From assembly GCA_021772695.1 (NCBI GenBank), contig JAJFLL010000288.1:1-18451 (forward strand): a stretch of 18,451 nt of DNA, given 5' to 3'. This document shows, one piece after another, positions 14,201-18,451 of the stretch (positions within the stretch are counted from its first letter, which is position 1; each line of letters opens with the position of its first letter). The notes beneath the pieces were generated by a model. It was not told the DNA's origin. It searched no databases and saw nothing but the letters and a program-made list of their open reading frames with translations. The translations under genes and the position numbers were made by a program. Source of the stretch: Deltaproteobacteria bacterium (GTDB lineage: Bacteria > UBA10199 > DSSB01).

Positions 14201-15526
14201 GTGCCCCCAATCTATCCCCAATATCGCAGACCCTCTAACCAGGTTCGAGCCATTCCGACGGCTGATTCCCAGGTGGACCCTCTCAGCGCGAAACTCCATG
14301 AAGGGACGCGGTCCACCAGTAATTTTATTTCTACAATTACCCCCGTATGGAATCCCTTAGACCAAGATTTGGCGCCCGGACTGAGTTGGAACTCCTTGAG
14401 TCCCTATTTCTATTCTCCCCATGAGCCCACTACACTCGATGTTATGGTTCCGAGTCAAATTAGAGAAGGCCTACACGGTTTTTTTGGAAACGCCTTACCC
14501 ATTTCAAATTTAGAACTGGAATATTTGGTTACGTTGCCCACGTACGACGAAACTTATTCTTGGGACTATGTGTTCTTGCGGGGTTTGCTCTGGGCCTGCT
14601 CCGAAGAAAATTCAGGCTTGGGATTTTTGTCGGTGCAGGACTTTGCGGACCACCACAGCCGCCTCGACAAGGTGGAACCGCTGCTGCAACAAGCCATTTG
14701 GGATCATTTACGGCAAGACTTTGACACAGACCTATCCACCAACTCTGCCCCCTGGCCGGCCGAATATTCGGATTATTTAAACCAATTGGAATCCTTGGGG
14801 CCCCTGCTGCCCCTTCGTATACAGGGCGTACCCGCGGCCCTGCGACTCATGGAACACCACCGCCACTTCCGCAGCGGTGAAGGCACGGGACCCTTAACCG
14901 TCTACATCGCTCCCACCGCCGACTACAACGGCGCCTTTACCAGCGACGGTGGCTTTCCCCTCTTGGACCGTTTGCTAGATATGAATCAAGGGCAAGTCTT
15001 GTATTTCGAAGCGGGCAGTGAAGCCCAGATGATGCAAATACTCGAGCAGGTCCGAGAGACCAGCGGTCAAGACATCGATGTGCTCATCGTCGCTGGCCAC
15101 GGCACGCCTTTTAGTTTGGCGCTGGGAAACGCTCAGGTGCACCCCGATGATAGTCCTGAGGGCGAGGGGCAATACCTGACGCCAGAGGATTTCGCCTTAG
15201 GGGATTTTGCCGGCTTGGAAACCATTTTGGCCGATGAAGGCGAAGTCATTTTATACTCTTGTTCGACGGGCGCGGGCGAGGAGCATCTCTTTAATTTGGC
15301 CAATGCCTTTGCCACGGCACTGCCCGGGCGACGCATTTTAAGCCCGCAAGCCGATACCAATATTGAGGCCATCTTTCCGGGATCAGAAAAATACCCTTTA
15401 CTGATTAAATGGCGAGGAACCGGCACTTACCTGGCCTACCAAAGCCCAGGCGCACCTCGACAGTTTCCCCTACGTCAGATCAGGGTGCTTAGCCGCACGG
15501 AAACGGGCAATGGGCCCATGGAGTAA
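14201..15526 (+). CDS. Caspase-fold (clan CD-like) putative cysteine peptidase
   Basis: The protein has 441 residues and starts at GTG 14201. There is no signal peptide or membrane segment, so it is predicted to be cytoplasmic unless exported by another route. The N-terminal 215 residues are not recognised. The C-terminal half (about 235-400) has the order of a caspase-like fold: a strand and helix around LLDRLL and QVLYFEAGSE, then a hydrophobic strand DVLIVAGHG with His300-Gly, a DFAGLETIL helix, and a hydrophobic strand VILYSC with Cys354 followed by STG. The His-Gly and Ser-Cys pair after hydrophobic strands, 54 residues apart, is the catalytic dyad arrangement of clan CD peptidases (caspases, gingipains, DUF4347-type). 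It stands alone between a minus-strand AsmA gene and a minus-strand carbonic anhydrase. Its target is unknown. A CHAT-like or inactive relative cannot be excluded. Confidence 0.8.
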   Translation: MPPIYPQYRRPSNQVRAIPTADSQVDPLSAKLHEGTRSTSNFISTITPVWNPLDQDLAPGLSWNSLSPYFYSPHEPTTLDVMVPSQIREGLHGFFGNALPISNLELEYLVTLPTYDETYSWDYVFLRGLLWACSEENSGLGFLSVQDFADHHSRLDKVEPLLQQAIWDHLRQDFDTDLSTNSAPWPAEYSDYLNQLESLGPLLPLRIQGVPAALRLMEHHRHFRSGEGTGPLTVYIAPTADYNGAFTSDGGFPLLDRLLDMNQGQVLYFEAGSEAQMMQILEQVRETSGQDIDVLIVAGHGTPFSLALGNAQVHPDDSPEGEGQYLTPEDFALGDFAGLETILADEGEVILYSCSTGAGEEHLFNLANAFATALPGRRILSPQADTNIEAIFPGSEKYPLLIKWRGTGTYLAYQSPGAPRQFPLRQIRVLSRTETGNGPME

Positions 15527-16234
15527 TTATTTCTTAGCTGGCTGCAGGATGACTTTTCCGGATTCTAGTTCGTAGACTGCGCCGACGATCTTGACCTGGC
15601 CATTCTTGATGAGGGGAGCCAAAACGGGATCGGCTTTGGAAATCTTATCTACCACTGCAGTAACGTTTTCCTTTATGGCACAACTCAAAGGGTTTTTAGG
15701 TGGACAGGTGTGACCCTGAATGGCGCCGCGGATGGTCTTAACCAAAGTACCTAGGTAGCTGTCGGGAGTCCCATTACTCAAAGCCGCATTCACCGCTCCA
15801 CATCTTTCATGACCCAAGACCATGATCAAGGGAGTTTTTAGCGCAGTGGTCGCAAATTCTAGGCTAGCGTAAACGAAATCATCGACCGTATTACCCGCCA
15901 CCCGAATGACAAATAGATCGCCTAAACCTTGATCAAATAAAAGTTCCACGGGCACCCTGGAATCAGAACAAGCCAGGATGGTGGCAAAAGGCGCCTGCTT
16001 GTCGAGCAGCTCTTTGCGGCGGGCCTCAAAATTATCGGGATGCTGACTCTTGCCGGTGGCAAAACGTTCATTACCACTCATCAACCTCTGTAAGGCTTCG
16101 TCGGCGGTGCCGGCATAGGTAATTACCGTAGGACTCATGAATAAAATTACTCCAAAGAGAATGAGAAAAATTTTGAATCTTGTCTTATTGATTGAGGGAA
16201 CTTTCACAAGGAAAAAATGCTTATTAATACTCAT
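15527..16234 (-). CDS. Periplasmic beta-carbonic anhydrase
   Basis: This 235-residue enzyme interconverts carbon dioxide and bicarbonate. The zinc site of beta-class enzymes is complete: Cys89-Ser-Asp91-Ser-Arg93 and His142-Glu-Arg-Cys145, giving ligands Cys89, His142 and Cys145 and the Asp91-Arg93 dyad. ATG 16234 follows a strong AAGGAGG at 16243-16249. The N-terminus has an unusually long basic stretch (1-21), then a hydrophobic segment (22-38) with likely cleavage after Ala41, so the enzyme is predicted to be periplasmic or membrane-tethered. Cys177 and Cys185 are extra cysteines that could form a disulphide bond. The length after cleavage (about 194) fits the family. Its stop codon directly abuts that of the convergent caspase-like gene. 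It is divergent from the metal ATPase. Confidence 0.93.
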   Translation of the reverse strand: MSINKHFFLVKVPSINKTRFKIFLILFGVILFMSPTVITYAGTADEALQRLMSGNERFATGKSQHPDNFEARRKELLDKQAPFATILACSDSRVPVELLFDQGLGDLFVIRVAGNTVDDFVYASLEFATTALKTPLIMVLGHERCGAVNAALSNGTPDSYLGTLVKTIRGAIQGHTCPPKNPLSCAIKENVTAVVDKISKADPVLAPLIKNGQVKIVGAVYELESGKVILQPAKK

Positions 16235-16242
16235 TACGAGGG

Positions 16243-16249
16243 CCTCCTT
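16243..16249 (-). promoter_or_regulatory. Strong ribosome binding site of the carbonic anhydrase
   Basis: AAGGAGG on the minus strand, eight bases before ATG 16234. It supports the long N-terminus including the basic stretch ahead of the signal segment. Confidence 0.65.
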
Positions 16250-16314
16250 ATAGTATTACCTATATTGGAATGGTCATAGTCCATAAGGTGCCCAGAGCCC
16301 AGAAGTTAATCGTC

Positions 16315-16342
16315 AAAAAAAAAGCCTTGGTGTTCCCCAAGG
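16315..16342 (-). terminator. Intrinsic terminator pointing left, upstream of the metal ATPase
   Basis: On the minus strand CCTTGG-GGAACA-CCAAGG is followed by C and nine T. The structure is that of a rho-independent terminator, but no minus-strand gene lies to its right; the only neighbour there is the plus-strand ATPase starting 24 bases away. The same dyad could instead act as an operator or leader hairpin of the ATPase. Confidence 0.55.
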
Positions 16343-16365
16343 AACCAGCGCAAAATGGCCCCCTT

Positions 16366-18451
16366 ATGGAAGATCCCCACGCAAAATGTCATCATAAGAA
16401 TGCCCAAAACCCTGCCCCAGCATCGGAGTCCTCCATTGCAGCTCCCTCTAGCGACAGAGAATATACCTGCCCCATGCACCCCGAAATCATCCGCATGGGC
16501 CCCGGCTCTTGTCCCATTTGCGGCATGGTCCTCGAACCCAAGGAATTTACCGTTGAAGAAGAAGACACCTCAGAATTAACAGACATGTGGCGGCGCTTTA
16601 TCCTATGTACGGTGCTCACCCTACCGGTCATGTTTCAAAGTATGGCCGAAATGATTTGGCCCCATGCCCGCTGGTTAAATCCCTTTCCTTGGTCACCCGC
16701 TATGACCCAAGGGGTATTGACCACTCCCATCGTGTTGTGGGGCGGTTGGCCCTTTTTTGTTCGCGGGGTGCGGTCTTTAAAGGGCTTGAACCTCAATATG
16801 TTTACGCTGATTGCCTTGGGCACGGGTACCGCCTTTGTTTATAGTTGGCTGGCATTATTATTTCCCGAGATTTTTCCGCCGGGCTTTCGCAGCCACGGTG
16901 GAAACGTACCCGTTTATTTCGAGGCGGCCGCCGTTATCACTACCCTAGTGTTACTCGGTCAAGTTTTAGAAATGCGCGCCCGTTCTAAAACCAGCAGCGC
17001 CATCAAGGATCTACTGAACTTGGCGCCCAAACGGGCGGTGAAGGTTTTGGAATCAGGGGAAGAGCACGAGATTCCCTTGGAAGATGTCCATACTGGGGAC
17101 CGACTTCGGGTCAGGCCCGGAGAAAAGGTTCCCGTGGATGGAAAAATTCAATCAGGAAATGGATTACTAGACGAAGCCATGATGACCGGCGAACCTATTC
17201 CGGTAGAGAAAAAAATGGATGAGACGGTGACCGGAGGAACCATCAATCAGAGCGGCACCTTCATCATGTCCGCAGAGCGCGTCGGCAAAGATACCCTATT
17301 GCAACAGATCGTACACATGGTTGGCGAGGCTCAGCGTTCTCGTGCACCCATTCAACGCCTGGCCGACGTGGTGGCCGGATATTTTGTGCCCGCCGTGGTC
17401 TTGACGGCCGTACTGACTTTTATCTTTTGGGCCATCTGGGGCCCTGATCCCCGTCTGGCCCATGGCCTGTTGAGTGCAGTAGCCGTCTTAATCATCGCCT
17501 GCCCTTGCGCCTTAGGCTTGGCCACACCGGTTTCGATTATGGTGGGGACCGGACGCGGGGCTCAATCGGGAGTTTTGATCAAAGACGCGGCAGCCTTAGA
17601 AAGCTTGGAAAAAGTAGACACCTTGGTAGTGGACAAAACCGGCACCTTGACCCTGGGTCGTCCTAAATTGGTGGGACTCAAAAGTTTTGGAGAACTTTCC
17701 GAGGACGACCTCTTGCAATGGAGCGCCAGTCTGGAACAAGGCAGCGAGCATCCCTTGGCCCAAGCCATCGTAACGGCAGCGAAAGAAAAGAACTTGAGCC
17801 TTAACGCCCCCGAAAATTTTTCCAATATTACCGGGAAAGGTGTTCAGGGTGAAGTAAAGGGTCAATCCATCGCTCTTGGCAATCGAGCCATGATGAAGGA
17901 ATTGGGATTGGAAACTTCACTTGGAGAATCGGAGGCTACGGCTAGAGAAACCTCTGGTGAAACCGTCATGTGGGTGGCCGCAAACAATAAAATTGCCGGA
18001 TTACTGAGTGTGACCGATCCCATCAAGCCCGACACCCAAGAGGCCCTGGAAGGAATTCGAGCACTGGGCATTCGCATCGTGATGCTCACTGGCGACAATA
18101 AAAAGACGGCGGCAGCGGTGGCGAAGCAGGTGGGAATCACCGAAGTAGAAGCAGAGGTCCTACCCCAACGCAAAATTGAAGTAGTAAAAAAGCTGCAGGG
18201 TGAAGGCGCTTTTGTGGCTATGGCCGGCGATGGCATCAACGACGCCCCGGCCTTGGCCCAAGCCGAGATCGGCATTGCCATGGGAACGGGTACCGACGTG
18301 GCCATGGAGTCGGCGAGTATCACCTTAGTGCGCGGGGATTTGCCTGGTATTTTGCGGGCGCGCCTATTGAGTCGCGCCACCATGAAAAATATCCGTCAAA
18401 ATTTGGTATTTGCCTTCTTATATAATACTCTCGGCATCCCCATCGCCGCCG
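16366..18451 (+). CDS. copA: Copper/silver-translocating P1B-type ATPase, 3' end outside the window
   Basis: An open frame of 695 codons from ATG 16366 runs off the right edge. The protein should pump Cu(I) or Ag(I) out of the cytoplasm using ATP. It begins with a His/Cys cluster (H5, C8, H9, H10), then a small heavy-metal-binding domain YTCPMHPE...CPICGM (Cys35, His38, Cys49, Cys52) instead of an HMA domain. Catalytic signs follow: TGE at 274-276 (actuator), the transmembrane metal site Cys379-Pro-Cys381, the phosphorylated Asp423 in DKTGTLT, His462-Pro463 of the nucleotide domain and GDGINDAPA at 621-629. Tyr686-Asn687 in the penultimate helix fits the copper (P1B-1) subgroup. The final membrane helix and its Met/Ser motif are missing. 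No ribosome binding site precedes ATG 16366; in-frame GTG 16330 and TTG 16327 are alternatives but fall inside the hairpin. Confidence 0.92.
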   Translation, partial: MEDPHAKCHHKNAQNPAPASESSIAAPSSDREYTCPMHPEIIRMGPGSCPICGMVLEPKEFTVEEEDTSELTDMWRRFILCTVLTLPVMFQSMAEMIWPHARWLNPFPWSPAMTQGVLTTPIVLWGGWPFFVRGVRSLKGLNLNMFTLIALGTGTAFVYSWLALLFPEIFPPGFRSHGGNVPVYFEAAAVITTLVLLGQVLEMRARSKTSSAIKDLLNLAPKRAVKVLESGEEHEIPLEDVHTGDRLRVRPGEKVPVDGKIQSGNGLLDEAMMTGEPIPVEKKMDETVTGGTINQSGTFIMSAERVGKDTLLQQIVHMVGEAQRSRAPIQRLADVVAGYFVPAVVLTAVLTFIFWAIWGPDPRLAHGLLSAVAVLIIACPCALGLATPVSIMVGTGRGAQSGVLIKDAAALESLEKVDTLVVDKTGTLTLGRPKLVGLKSFGELSEDDLLQWSASLEQGSEHPLAQAIVTAAKEKNLSLNAPENFSNITGKGVQGEVKGQSIALGNRAMMKELGLETSLGESEATARETSGETVMWVAANNKIAGLLSVTDPIKPDTQEALEGIRALGIRIVMLTGDNKKTAAAVAKQVGITEVEAEVLPQRKIEVVKKLQGEGAFVAMAGDGINDAPALAQAEIGIAMGTGTDVAMESASITLVRGDLPGILRARLLSRATMKNIRQNLVFAFLYNTLGIPIAA

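Noticed and set aside
14176..14238. ATG 14176 as start of the caspase-like protein
   Set aside because: It is in a different frame and reaches a stop after about 20 codons; GTG 14201 with GGAG is the supported start.
17862..18383. Minus-strand frame of 173 codons at the right edge
   Set aside because: It is antisense to the ATPase region carrying GDGINDAPA and has no ribosome binding site or recognisable product.

Overview
The window looks like chromosomal DNA of a Gram-negative bacterium, probably of the old deltaproteobacterial kind (Bdellovibrionota or Myxococcota-like). The clues are a high density of Sec-exported proteins and lipoproteins, an AsmA-family envelope protein, Asp/Cys-rich 'CDN..DDDGD..VDC' repeats, and a Gly-Ser-Gly-Cys plus hydrophobic plus Arg tail resembling MYXO-CTERM sorting signals. 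The lineage is inference; there is no rRNA or marker gene to settle it. I see no CRISPR array, tRNA, rRNA or intact insertion sequence.

Layout. Positions 1-6151 hold five minus-strand genes for exported proteins: the N-terminal part of a long secreted protein with repeated Ig-like (DUF11/CARDB-like) domains, a putative lipoprotein, a small secreted protein with four cysteines, a lipoprotein with a very cysteine-rich C-terminus, and a lipoprotein with a proline/acidic linker and a coiled-coil C-terminus. Around 6300-6510 lies a small plus-strand remnant: the last 45 codons match the C-terminus of DUF1428 (YbaA-like) proteins, and it overlaps the 3' end of a minus-strand Pif1-like helicase (6484-7752). 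Positions 7903-11245 hold a secreted protein with a transglutaminase-like Cys-His-Asp pattern and a secreted six-repeat beta-propeller protein with its own clear terminator. At 11509-11892 is a small plus-strand secreted protein with two Tudor/Agenet-like repeats, followed by a minus-strand AsmA-family protein (11998-13935).

From 13936 a divergent promoter region separates AsmA from a solitary plus-strand gene (14201-15526) for a protein without signal peptide whose C-terminal half has the His-Gly and Ser-Cys motifs of caspase-fold (clan CD) peptidases. It abuts, tail to tail with no spacer, a minus-strand periplasmic beta-carbonic anhydrase (15527-16234). The window ends inside a plus-strand CPC-type copper/silver P-type ATPase (16366 onward).

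Most genes appear to be single transcription units with their own leader rather than one operon. No pathway ties the window together; the common theme is the cell envelope and secretion. The items most worth following are the caspase-like protein, the secreted Tudor-like protein, the DUF1428 remnant with its flanking inverted repeat, and the modular propeller/Cys-repeat/sorting-tail protein.
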